Shown here piece after piece: positions 1-10,860 of a DNA stretch of 64,000 bases. Source of the DNA: Pegoplata infirma. Lineage: Eukaryota > Arthropoda > Insecta > Diptera > Anthomyiidae. The number at the start of each line of letters is the position of its first letter. Position 1 is the stretch's first letter. The stretch lies in contig OY992538.1 in NCBI GenBank assembly GCA_963921195.1, positions 236,709,462-236,773,461 of the forward strand. The letters are read 5' to 3'. The position numbers and the translations under genes were made by a program. The notes beneath the pieces are model-generated. The model searched no databases, was not told where the DNA came from, and saw nothing but the letters and a program-made list of their open reading frames with translations.

Positions 1-104
1 ATTCTTTTGCATACCATATTAAACGACTTTCCGGATACTAATGCGCACACATCGTCGGCGTATTCCTGTATATGTACACCTAGAGCTTGTATTTCAAACA
101 AAAC

Positions 105-455
105 ATCACATTAAAGGAGAAAGGAAACTTCCTTGGGGGCAGCCTCTGATAACCTCAGCCGTTAAGGTGAAGGTGAGTTAGGCACAAAAGCCCAACTCAC
201 CTTCAGCCGTCAATAATCTCTGAATCCCTGTAACTAGAACTGGATCCACGCCATGCAATTCCGCCGAAATTTTCATAGAATCAAATGTAGCATTATCAAA
301 GTGTAGGTGTAGTCCTTCCCTTCCAGGTTTGGGAATAAAAACAACATTCACATCGCACCAAGATGATGGAACATACATAAGCCAGACTGGATCTTCACTA
401 GGATATGTCCATTACTCTTCAGCATCGTAGGGAATATGTCCACGGGATTTATAGT
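105..455 (-). pseudogene. Non-LTR retrotransposon reverse transcriptase fragment
   Basis: The minus-strand translation holds the start of a LINE reverse transcriptase: a finger motif reading VVFIPKPGR, then a block FDNATFDSM resembling the region of the first catalytic aspartate, and, in a second frame near 118-155, RGCPQGS-LSPL, which is the conserved motif before the YADD box. The parts between are missing or out of frame, and a stop follows LSPLM. The blocks fit the Jockey/R1/LOA group of fly LINEs. It is a dead fragment with an internal deletion; a small inverted repeat around 170-205 lies at one of the breaks. Confidence 0.75.
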
Positions 456-2534
456 TATCAATGGATGAAAAAGCGTACCTGATCGATTTCTCAAAAACTA
501 TCCTATATGGTATATACCAGTCCTTACAAATAGTACTACCAACACGTCTTTCAATAATTTCTGTATTTATCGTTCTCACTTCACGCATAGCTTACTATAG
601 AGAAAATTCTTTCTTTGCTCAAACATTTCGTATGTGTAATATGTTTTTCCTAACACTTTTACAAATTCAAGTCAAATATTAGACTTGTGCTTAATCGTTC
701 AATTGAGTGAGAGCTCATTTTCGTTCATTTCAGTTACTACGGCACTGTTTCAATGCTGAAATGCCATTCAGCACTGGTAACTTGCTTACATTATGATCCG
801 AAAGAACCCTATTTGACTACTCGAGTTCGAAAGAAAATCTTGGGCATAGTTTTTTCACACACTTTCAAGAACAAATAGCGGTTGATTGCTATCCGGAAAG
901 AACAAACTTCTGGAATAAATTTCAACTACGAAATCATACCGTAAAACATGACCATCCTTTTTTGCTATATATATTTTTTGCTCCTTTCTTCAGGACAGCC
1001 TGTTAACACATAAGTTCTGAGGCGCAGCTTAGGTAAACCCATTCTTAACAATCAAGTACTCAATAGTTATAACTTCCAAATCTACTAATTTTAAATGAAC
1101 TATACATGTATTTAACATTCCATTCAAAGAATTTTTAATATAGGGCAGTTATATGTTCGGACCTAACTACTTACATACTACCTCAACTATTCATTATCTT
1201 AGATATTTTCGATTTTTTGTTGCTGTTGTTTGTTTACATAATGTACATTGTTGCATGCCTCGCATGTATAACTATTACAAACATTACATACATACATATA
1301 TCTACGTATGGATGTATGAACAAGTTATTAAGTATTCACAATTCTTTTTTGACGGGGATATTGAACTTTACATATTTATTATTGTACTATTCACACTTTT
1401 TGTTGTTGTTGTTGTTATTGTTGGTTAGACTTAGATGTTTTTTTTTTTGCCATTGACAGCCACCTTCAACATCATAAACATCAACGTCATAATCTCCACA
1501 TGCCACACTCAATTATTGCACTAATAAACAAAGTGAAATATTTGAAAGCCCCCACTCGAGTGGCAAGATGCATAGATTGATGGGTGACTGACTAGGTTCA
1601 TCATACTCATCGTACAACTGTCGTCCACTGAGGTGGCTCATACCATTTTTTTAATCTTATATAGAATGAATATAAGTAAGTACATAAAAATCAGTAAGCG
1701 GCTTGTTTGGCTACCATTATAATTCATTTGGCTGTTGTTTGCTGAAAACAGGTCTTTTAGCACCATTGATCGGTGGCGGAGGCCGACTCGACACTTTTCC
1801 TTTTGTGTCCGTAAATGCGGAACAAAAATAACTAACAGAAAACAACAACGACAACAATAAAACGAAATGAAGTTAGTTGGTTGGCTGCGATTGCAGTAAA
1901 CATTGACGACGGACAACTGACTGGTAACTACTTACGTACATACATACGTGCTTTTGAAAAAACGTAAGTCTTAAAGGTTTTTTTTTCTGATTTCGTTGTT
2001 TTCATATTGTTTTGTTTGCCATTTGCGGCATTAGTTAGAGTATGGCATGGAGTAGAGAGTGGTGGAGTTGGATGGGTTTAGTAATGTGGTTTGGGCATGG
2101 AAGGCGGTGAAGGTGTTGGTTGTTTGGTAGGTAGGTAGCATTGGCGTCGTTTACTTATTTACAGTTTGGGTTCATGGTAATGTTTTTTATATTCTTACTA
2201 CTTACTAATACTCGTCGTTGGTTGTACTACAACTGCTATTTGTGGTGGTGGTAATTAAATTTATACTCTTTGTAAAAAATCGTACGTTTTGCACAGAGTT
2301 TTATTATTGTTTTCTGTTTTGTTTGTTTGTGTTGTGCTGTTCGACGTTTTTAACTACAAGTCAGCATAATTGTTTGCACATACTCGAATCTACACTGTGG
2401 AAAAAAAGGAATCCTTTGAAGAATTTGGAAGGAGCTTTGTATTAGAAAGACTACTGAAATGAAACCTGGCGCTGAATCTAGTTTATTTCACTTTTAAAAC
2501 ACTGATGATGGAATTTTATACGTCAACGGTTATC
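456..2534. other. AT-rich DNA without a recognisable gene
   Basis: Short frames occur on both strands (for example 461-682 plus, 1638-1916 minus), but their translations are low-complexity runs of F, Y, I and C with no domain. Homopolymers and TTG/GTT runs near 1400-1450 and 2200-2240 look like ordinary fly intron or intergenic sequence. No transposon ends were recognised. Confidence 0.5.
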
Positions 2535-2760
2535 TTTCAGTTTCTGGTCCAAAACTTGCTTAACTGGGATCTAGGGAGCTACATGATCTTCCTGATTTGA
2601 CGCACGTCAAAATTCATTATCTTAGGAGCTCAAATTGGTTTAAAGGCATGGACTAGTAGGGAAAACCAATTACCATTAGGTGTATCACAACGGGTCACAG
2701 AGTCTATGTGTGCTAACGTGAAGCTTTAGCAGCCACTTACTACCTAACCTTACCTACATT
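2535..2760 (+). pseudogene. 3' end of a LINE (same family as the element at 43129-45463)
   Basis: Aligned by eye to the reverse complement of 43129-43345, this stretch carries the last codons (around the LGSREL and DLSD motifs), the stop region ACTAGTAGGG, the 3' UTR with 'cagagtctatgtgtgctaac', and the closing CAGCCACTTAC tail followed by degenerate ACCTA repeats. It is 5'-truncated and mutated. Confidence 0.75.
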
Positions 2761-2989
2761 TTAGTGTTCTCTGAAGATTTGTTTAGGCAGGAAAGTCTTG
2801 GATTTATACTTTCACTATTTTACAAAGAAATGTAATGTAGTTCCGGAATTTGATCCTATTTCTCTTAACAGCGCTGTCATTGCCTTCATCAGGGAATAAA
2901 CAAAGAAGGTGTAATAAGATATGTTGCTTTCATTTTCCACAGGGGTATTTCAAAGGTAATAATAGACAATCACTGTCCTATAATAATAA

Positions 2990-3100
2990 CACCGTCCGAC
3001 AGCCAATGTTATACATGAACCGGATGATATACGTCCGAAAGTAGAGATCAAATGGAGTAAAACTACATTTACAGCTTTTCATGTCGTGATCCTGTTATTA
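2990..3100 (+). mobile_element. Left-end fragment of a CACTG/TTA-target DNA element
   Basis: Begins CACCGTCCGACA after TAA, then ACATGAACCGGATGATATAC, 'gtaaaactacatttaca' and 'tcgtgatcctgtt'. The same landmarks occur in the insert at 12852-13564 and, inverted, at 48340-49118. The homology fades after about 3100, so this is a truncated copy. Confidence 0.6.
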
Positions 3101-3208
3101 AAATTAATTACATCAAGTTTTTTGGAGTTTTTCTAAGCAGGAAGTTGTATATTATAAACAACGTATATTATAAATATAAGGATTGCCTGCTTTCCAAAAC
3201 AGCGCTGA

Positions 3209-3499
3209 CCATTGTGTTCTTGGAATGAGAGAATACCTCTGTGTGCAGACAATGTCTCTGTGTGCAGAAACCTTAGTGTTCTTGGAATGAGAGAATACCT
3301 CTGTGTGCAGACAATGTCTCTGCGTGCAGAGAATGCCTCTGTGTGCAGAGAATGCCTCTGTGTTCAGAAAATACCTCTGTTTGCAGAGAATGCCTCTGCA
3401 TGCAGAGAATGCCTCTGTATGCAGAAAATTTGTCTCATGCAGAGAATGCCTCTGTTTTCAGAAAGTACCTCTGTGTGCAGAGAATGCCCCTGTTTGTAG
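3209..3499 (+). repeat. 19-bp minisatellite with a longer duplicated 5' part
   Basis: About a dozen diverged copies of a 19-bp unit close to CAGAGAATGCCTCTGTGTG. Because 19 is not a multiple of 3, all three plus frames stay open and give repetitive Cys-rich peptides, which explains the overlapping frames at 3212-3585. The first part is arranged as two roughly 67-bp higher-order copies that both begin with 'gtgttcttggaatgaga'. Confidence 0.9.
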
Positions 3500-3663
3500 C
3501 CTTTCGCACAACACCATCGTTCCTATTCATTCTATACTTCATCCATTGGTATGAAACAAAATTTCGGGGAGACAACATTCCATAATTTTCTATACTAACA
3601 GATCAAAATTATAAAAACATGTTAGTTTTAGAGCAAAACCAAAGAAGTGTGGTCAAATCCAGA

Positions 3664-4075
3664 CTTTAAGAATACCAGGCAGAGGTGCTTGGAATAAAGG
3701 AAGTTGCGTCCTGTTTGAGATTCCTTGTGGTCTCTAATACTGCCGTATTAATAGACAGTCTATGCGTAATAGAACGCCAATAGGCCTCTACCAATGACTT
3801 CTGCAAATCTGTACGGACGATGAGAGGATTTAGTGGTCTGGCGATTTCCAGAGAGATACAAATCACTTGACACTATGCAGTTGCATGATCTTACCGATCT
3901 CTCGGATAAAAGAAAACAAACCTTCACAGCTTTATAAGAAGCTATGTTTGGTTCAATAGTATATAGTAAGAGGGACGCTTATTGCTTCCATGATATTACT
4001 GCGGATCTCAGAGCCTATGTATGCCCACGCATAGCGAGGCAACCGTTATTTACCTAACCAAACCTCAAATTCACT
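3664..4075 (+). pseudogene. LINE fragment: RNase H piece joined to the 3' end
   Basis: Plus-strand translation near 3670-3760 gives YQAEVLGIKEVA, then TAVLIDS, matching the RNase H region YQAEMLAIKEVADWL...TDSQAA of the intact copy at 43232-45475. A deletion then leads to the C-terminal and 3'-UTR part ('gcggatctcagagcctatgt', then an ACCTAACC tail near 4060). The frame is broken. It lies in the same orientation as the remnants at 2535 and 4478. Confidence 0.7.
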
Positions 4076-4477
4076 CTGAGGTCCGTAAGTTTAATGATAA
4101 CGAATTGTCATCTAAACTGGTGATGGACTGAGTAGAACATTTAAATGATCTTGAAAAAAAAGAACAAACTTACTTCGGGCTCACATAAGAAACAAGCCGA
4201 AAACTAACCCCTTATAGTTCTGGAATCATACTTTAGTATATATAAAGGGTATATTAATGAAAAACTTATAAAATGGAATAAAGTTGAGTTTGTCTTCGAA
4301 CACAATCGTAGGAAAGAATTAGGCAAACATATTAAATTCTGCGCAAAGAAGATTTCCCAGCAGATTATATCTCTTAACAAAGTGGATATAAGAGAACTTA
4401 CGGGGTATTTCACAAAACATTGTTATCCATAACCTTTCAACGACCTAAACGTGCTGATTTATTAAGATAAATGATAA

Positions 4478-4592
4478 GACAGCTGAATATAGTCTGTGTG
4501 ATTGTCCAGCAGTTTGTCTCTAAGAAAGCCTATTATTCCCTTGGTATCACAACGGACCTCAGAGTCTACGTATGCCACTTACAACCTAACAT
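4478..4592 (+). pseudogene. LINE 3'-end fragment
   Basis: Encodes a remnant of the C-terminal zinc-binding motif (TAEYSLCDCPA, compared with ETIEHFICHCPAL in the intact copy). It jumps by deletion to the 3' UTR ('cggacctcagagtctacgta') and ends with ACTTACAACCTAAC. This is the third tail of this LINE family within 2.1 kb, all on the plus strand. Confidence 0.65.
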
Positions 4593-6660
4593 TAGCTTAT
4601 TATGACTTCTTAAGGTATCTGGAAACTTTCACCCAACAGCACCATTGGCTCTGAAAAAGTGTTCGACAAATCCACATTCTATTGAATCCTTTGAGTATTG
4701 TCAAACTCTATTTTTGAGGAGATAAGTCAACACCGCTTGTTATCTCTCAACTCTTACGAGAGGGAATGTGGAATAAACCTTCACCAGATCTCTTTCAAAT
4801 TTGCTGTAACATTCTTTCATGGATTCATTTCATATTCCAATAGCAAAATTAAATCCTCATAAGACTTAACACTTTGCTAAGTGTAGTTAACATAAATATC
4901 CAGATATACAAACTATACATATGTCTCTGTCTGATAAGTTATGTGTACATACATCCATATATTTTATACTATGTATAGACTAGTACAAACATAAATGAAC
5001 TTTCTGCAAGCTCCTATTTTTTTTCTGTTGAATTTCTCAATTTTCTTTTGGTTTTTGCAATCACTGAGCTCATATTTCATAATTTTCATATTCCTTGTAT
5101 GTGTCATAACTGCTGAGGAGTATGGTTAGAAATGTTTGTATGTCGGTTTGTTTACCCATCTACAATCGTACAGTTATTACTTGTATTACGCCGATGGGTT
5201 AAAATTTTGGTCTTGAGGTCTGTTGTGATAACACAGGATCAATATTCCTGTTATTCTCAACTTTTAAACAAACCGGGGTTTTTTAAGAAACTATTGAGAT
5301 CAGGTAACTTTAGGGATTGGAATATATCTCTGTCTCGAAAGCGAAAATTAGATTGCAAGTGGCATATACTCTAAGGTCCATTGTGTTCGAAACCGCAGAA
5401 CAATGACAAAGATAGTGTGTGACCTATCCACTTCTGCATGACTATAGAGGTCATTAGCATCCTTAGGATATCCACTTGTTACACTATTAAACGGTGACTA
5501 GTTATTACCGGCAATAACTTTGAATTTACTCATAAGTATTTTCAGTAACCCTCCAGTTTTGAAAATATTACACCCACTGCACTTAACGAGTGACATCTGT
5601 ACTATATTGTCTGGGGCATTTATTTTGTTTGCAATACGTGGTAAATTGAGTGCTGTAGGTTTGTGCTAAAAAAGACCGACCGCCTGAGTGATTTTCTTTT
5701 AGGAATTCAGTCTTGACAGGTAATAAACTTGTGGTCTCTTCAAATATGAATCATAATCACAATAGAGTTTATGACTTAAAAAAAATATATAAAAAATAAT
5801 TTTATACTCTCTACTACTATATTGTATTAATAATAGAGTCATTCATTTTTATACATACAATACAATCATGGCATATTTTGGTGGTAAGAAGAAATTTTAT
5901 ATTAATCCTTTCCATATCACCTTTTTGACATTTTTTTTGCAAAGAAACTTCATTAGCACTTCAAAGGCGTGTGCCTAATAAAGTGCAATTTGAAAAGAAG
6001 AAAAAAAAAAATAACGATATTGTAGTTTGAAAAAGTGGAAATGGGCAACAGGCGAGTGCATCATCAAATTTTTTAAATTTAAAACGTGACTTAAACTTTA
6101 ATTACTAAAAAAAAAATCCCATACCTCTTTAAACTTATTAAATTTTGGTAAGCACGTGTGTACCTAGTTTGACCTTTTCTATCCCTTTTAGAAGAAATTG
6201 AGGTTAAACTTGAACATAGTTGGATCTTTGGCAGTTTTGGAAGATTCTGTTCTGATATGAACTTTAAAAAGTGAACTCTGACTTCATTTAATTAATATTA
6301 ATAGATTCTGGATACTGAGAAGGTGGTTGATTTGTTTAGAGAAATTGAGCATTGTTCAACGCGTTATTCCAATTAACTGACAACAAAATGAATTGACCAC
6401 AATTTTCTTTAGTGTTAAGAGTGGCTGTCAAAAGGACTGCTGTGATATCACTGGGAAATAGAGGTTTCCCTAAGTCCTTACTGTAGAACTAATCACAGAT
6501 TCTTAAAAAGGTTTTGAAGTGTTCTATTTCGACATCCGAGCCAGGAAGCAAGGCAATGACCAGTGTTCAATGATCTCCACTTCCCTCCTTGCTTTTAGCA
6601 TGATAAACTAGTAGCGTGAGTTAATTTTCGGCCAGATATAGCTGATATAAATAGAAAGAA
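4593..6660. other. No recognisable gene
   Basis: A plus frame at 5132-5374 (80 codons) has no motif I recognise and no splice context; I treat it as chance. A possible trace of LINE C-terminus (EIIEHW, minus, near 6560) is too short to call. The rest is AT-rich unique-looking DNA. Confidence 0.4.
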
Positions 6661-6674
6661 GATCGGATAGAGTA

Positions 6675-7759
6675 AAATAAGTCTTGCACCGTTTCAGAAA
6701 ACCCAGGCACTGAATGCCTTTTTCGACACTGGAAACACGTGTTTATTCCAACGGACATCACACTGTATTCTCATGCCCAGAACATCAAGAGTATCCAATT
6801 CCTCAGTACCTATACCATCCATAGCTACAGATGACAGTGTTAATAAATATATAACATTGGGTCTTGCGTGCATTAAAATCGACCTTAATCGCTCGACCCC
6901 ACTTGGAGATTGTAGAAAGGTCCTGGTTGAGTGTATCATTAATGTTCTGCCGCATGCACCCTATCTCCAAAGAGCTTGGCCTGCGATCGAACGAAAATTA
7001 AAAACAAGTGTTGCTGTCATCTGCAAAAGAGGTGAAAAGGTTTAAAGGTCTGACCAAGAAGGTCATTAATAAAAATTAGAAAAAGGTAAAAGAAAGAACA
7101 AAACCTTACGGTACCATTGAATTGAGCTGAAACTCGTTTGATGAGACTCCATCTAACGCAACACGTATAGTGCGGTCTTTGAGAAAACTCCGTCAAACTT
7201 AGCTACGAGTGCCCCGTGCCACACACGATCGAATGCCTTGGAAATATCTAGAGCAACCACTTTACTCTCACCGCAATGGTGGAGGAACCGACTCCAACGT
7301 TCCCGTAGATCGACTGCTACGGAAGCCATACTGTCGATAATTTAAAAGTTAATTGGTCTGTAAATATTTCACAAGATGGTAGTTAACCACGAGTGCCCGG
7401 TGCCACACACGATCGAATGCCTTGGAAATATCTAGAGCAACCACTTTACTCTCACCATAATGGTGGAGGAACCGCTGCGGAAGCCATACTGTCGATCATT
7501 TAAAAGTGAATTGTTCTCTAAATATTTCACAAAATGGTAGTTAACCATGCTCTTTATTACTTTGGAGAGCGCATAGCAAATTGCGATTGGGCGGTAATTT
7601 TCAGGGTTGTTAGCCGCACCCGTTTTAGGGATCGGCTGGACATTGGCCACCTTCCAGCATGAGGGGAAGACTCCCGCACGGCACGAAGAGCTAAAAAGTT
7701 TTCCCAATGAACAGCGCTGTTTCAGCACCAATGCTGATATGCCATTATCGGCCCCGGTG
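6675..7759 (-). pseudogene. Jockey-type LINE reverse transcriptase, 3' part
   Basis: The minus strand reads, in order: GVFPSCWKVANVQPIPKTG and YRPIAI with QYGFRSGSST (7432-7731), the catalytic block VVALDISKAFDRVWH (present twice, near 7388-7440 and 7203-7260), and a thumb-like block LDVLGMRIQCDVRW-KHVF (6694-6939). This order and wording are those of Jockey-family RTs of flies. The frame shifts several times, so it is dead. The 5' continuation lies at 10486-10860, on the far side of the element at 7760-10480. Confidence 0.88.
7203..7546 (-). repeat. Tandem duplication inside the Jockey RT
   Basis: 7203-7387 and 7388-7546 are near-identical neighbours, both containing the FDRVWH catalytic segment and both ending in 'atggtagttaac'. 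The second copy lacks about 26 bp (after 'ggaggaaccg') that the first has. The duplication destroys the domain. Confidence 0.88.
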
Positions 7760-8368
7760 CACAGTGCGACATTTGGCCAATCTATGTGGACAAAAATCGG
7801 AAAACAAAGGTTGGCGGATTGTTATAATTTAAATAAATGTGACAGCAAACAATCCATATACTATGGAAATAACCATAATATGACGAAAAAAGTGCTGTTT
7901 CATTTGATACAGGAGTTTAAAGTCACATCTTATAACAGACTTTTGAGAAATAAAATATATTTTTGAGCACCACCCCAACTTCAAACACATATAACTTTTT
8001 TGTTGTTGGAGTTATAAGTCCATTTTTTTTTTTTAAATACAGCATTTTTAATCTAGTTTTTAAATCCGTGCTCATTTTTCAATTTAATCGAAAACTTATT
8101 GTTGTAATTTATTAAAAACAAAAATTTAAAATTAAAAAAAAGAATAAAATAAAAACGGAAACTTCGTTGGAATAAAACTATAGTTTCCTCACGCTCCCTC
8201 ACACGACCTATGCATATGGCAGGTGTTGGAATGTCTGTAGTAAGAGATTAAACCATGTTTGCTGGCGATTTTTTGCGATTTATAGAGAATTTTAAAGTTT
8301 AGTGAACGTCTAAAATGGACTTTTTGCTTGATTTTTTTTTTTATTCCAGAGATTTTTAATTTTAACTA

Positions 8369-9677
8369 CACTCAAAAAAATAACTTAGTCAAAATATTAG
8401 TAAAAGGTGTTGTAATTTACTTCAACTAAACTTTAGCAAAAAAAAATTGTAAAAATTTAACTTTTACAGTTTTTTTTGGCAATTTACTATTGGTAAAATA
8501 CAAAAATTTTTTGGTATTTTTACTATATTTTCTTGCTAGTTTTTTTTTTTATTTTACTATAATTTTAGCAAAAATATTAGTATTTTCCTTAAAGAAATGG
8601 TAATACTTTTTATTTTTATTTTTTTTTTCTTAGTTTAAAAAAAAAAATTGTTTCAAGTATTCTAGTGTAAAAAAAATCATTGCAGATTGATGATGCTGCC
8701 AACACCATAGCAAAGTAGCCATCCATCAACTGCATGTGCGCTCAAAAATAGGCTATACAATTTTTAGTATTTTTTACCATATTTTTTGCTAATTTTACCA
8801 TATTTTTTGCTAATTTTATATGAAAATTTTTTAAAATTTGCCACCTAAATTGTTAATAAAAAGTTGATAATTTTGAAAAATTATTTTTTTAAAAATTTAA
8901 CATATAGTTAGATATCTAATCTTCAATATCCCAAAGTTTTTTTTTTATTTTTTTTTTAAATACATGTGAAAAAAATTAAAAATTCGAAAAAAAATTGTTA
9001 ATTTTTTACAAATTTTACCTGAAAATGTAAGAAATTTCTTGTGTAGACTACTACGCAAATCTCATTTGTTCTACTTAAGCTAAAAAAATGACGCAAAAAA
9101 AATAAAAAAAGTGAAGTGTTGTTCTTTAAATTTTTTGTTTAAAGTGTTTAAGTGAAAAAAAAAAATCATTTTAGATTTTGATGTTGTTGGAAGTCCAGTA
9201 ACTGCAACTACAGCTGCTGAGAAGAAGGCAAAAGAAGATGCTGCCACCATCAAGCCGAAGAAACCATCCAACAACTGAAGTAATATGCTGCTATTACTAC
9301 ATTTAAAGAATGTGTTGCTCAAAAACAGGCAAAATTTTTTTTAGTATATTCACCAAATTTTAAATCAACTACTAATCAGAGAAAAAAAATTACTAAATAA
9401 AACAGTTTTTTTTACCAAATTACAATTTTTTTTATCTATTTCAATTTTACCATTTTTTTTTGGTAATTTTACCATATTTTTTGATAATTTTACAAGGTTG
9501 ATTTTTTACAAAAATAAAATGGTATTCTTGTAATTTTACCATTTTTTTCCTAATTTTTTGGTTAGCAAAATGGTTTTGCTAATATTACCAAAATTTTTGC
9601 AACGTCCAAAACTACAGTTTTTTTTGCTAATTTTAACCATTTTTTTTGCTAGTTTTACAATATTTTTTTTTTGAGTG
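8369..9677. mobile_element. CACTCAAAA-type element with TA duplication
   Basis: Starts CACTCAAAAAAA (TA at 8367-8368) and ends TTTTTTTTTGAGTG (TA at 9678-9679). The interior is mostly variants of a GGTAAAATTAC / TTTACTAATA word in both orientations, plus two related copies of an exon-like segment (8682-8742 and 9175-9278). No transposase is seen. Same termini as 45602-46168, 50548-53181 and the half-element at 63076. Confidence 0.75.
9175..9278 (+). pseudogene. Exon-like coding scrap captured inside a transposon
   Basis: After an acceptor-like CATTTTAG, an open frame reads FDVVGSPVTATTAAEKK... and ends ...KPKKPSNN with a TGA at 9276. Its composition (Ala, Lys, Glu, Pro; near-normal GC) is quite unlike the AT-only surroundings. 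A degraded second copy lies at about 8682-8742 (gatgatgctgcc...ccatccatcaactgc), lacking the first part. I do not recognise the parent gene; the end looks like a charged, alanine-rich C-terminus. Confidence 0.45.
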
Positions 9678-10485
9678 TATTTGAAAAATACACATAAAAT
9701 TGAATGATTATGTAAGAATACATTGTAATATAAAATGTAATGTGTTATTACACCAAACCCTTGTTTAACGGCATTACATTTTTTAACGATGTTTAGTTTT
9801 TGTATAAAATATGGGAAAATTTGATAACTGTTAAATTCGTAGAATTCGCAATGAAATTAAAATAATGAAAACCAAATAACTTAAATTTTTTTGTTTGAAA
9901 TTCTAAAATATGAGTGATACAAAGCCCACGATTTCAATAAATTACACTACTGATATTTCTATTTTAATTTTAAAAAGCTGCAACGCGTTTTTTTTATTTA
10001 AATAATAAATGTACAGTTAGTAAAATCTTTTTGTGTGTAATAGATTTATAAAACTGCAAATAGTGGGTGGACCACGCCCCCTTTTTGTTACAGTATAGAG
10101 TTAATTTTACAATGTACATAAGTCAAAAAATGAAATCTAGCCCAAGGTTATTAAACACAGTTTAAATATCTGTTATAAAAAAGTGGGCGTACACCGCCCA
10201 TCAATAATTATCTTCGAAGTTATTGTGTACAATTTTTTTACAAAATGGTACACAAATAATAATTTTTTTTACAAAATTTTATAAAAAATTTTTCAAATTA
10301 TTTAAGCAATTTCTTAAATAATAGTTAATTTCCCAAAAAATGGGCGTGGCAATTGTTCGATTGTTCCAAATTTTGTTGTCAATATTAGTTATGTCCTACA
10401 TTATTATTAAACCAAATTTCAAGCCAGGATCTTTTAAATTAGATTTTTGTCCACCTAGATTGGCCAAATGTCGCACTGTGCGGTG

Positions 10486-10860
10486 ACTTGTTTATGTTGA
10501 GATCCGCAAAAAACCATTTGACTGCTCGGGCCCGAAAGAAAATTGAAGTCATAGTATATGATTCTCTTTCAAGAACGGGATGTGGCTTATAACCTTCCGG
10601 TAAAAGAGATTTTTTTCAAAGAGTTTAGCAAAGAGGTTAGCCTTTTCAACCGGGTCGGTGAATAGTTGATCATCCTTTAAAAGAGTTAGAACAGAAAACC
10701 TAGCACTATCCTTTACTCTTTTAACGAACGACCAAAAGGTCTTGCTACCCGAGGAGTAGAAAGAACCTTCGCACGGAGAAGCCATTCATATAAAACCTTT
10801 TCGCATCACTCGGATTTCACCTTTTTGCGATGCATACCAGTAACGACGTTCTTATTCGAA
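10486..10860 (-). pseudogene. Jockey-type LINE, segment upstream of the RT
   Basis: Minus translation contains MASPCEGSFYSSGSKTFWSF and VKDSARFSVLTLLKDDQLF, followed by KANLFAKLF, the conserved linker between the endonuclease and RT of Jockey LINEs. It continues as FRARAVKWFF-DLNINKS up to the CGGTG at 10481 and joins across the Transib-like element to 7754. A stop lies just upstream of MASP. The endonuclease itself is not recognisable. Confidence 0.85.

Larger units (their letters stand above)
7760..10480. mobile_element. Transib-like DNA element, non-autonomous, nested in the Jockey element
   Basis: The ends are inverted repeats of about 38 bp with one mismatch, starting CACAGTGCGACATTTGGCCA on each strand. 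CGGTG sits immediately outside both ends (7755-7759 and 10481-10485), a perfect 5-bp target-site duplication. Transib elements are known for CACWRTG-type termini and 5-bp GC-rich duplications, so I assign it there. The 2.7-kb interior has no transposase frame, and half of it is a later insertion (8369-9677). Removing the element and one CGGTG restores the Jockey reading frame across the site, which independently confirms the ends. Confidence 0.85.

Noticed and set aside
3209..3499. CRISPR-like repeat array
   Set aside because: Units are contiguous with no unique spacers, and the genome is clearly animal.
3212..3585. Three overlapping Cys-rich frames
   Set aside because: Produced by the 19-bp minisatellite, which keeps all frames open.
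5132..5374. 80-codon plus frame
   Set aside because: No domain, no splice sites, and length within chance for this composition.
9080..9322. 80-codon minus frame over the captured segment
   Set aside because: The plus strand has the acceptor, the sensible amino-acid composition and a natural stop; the minus frame is its shadow.
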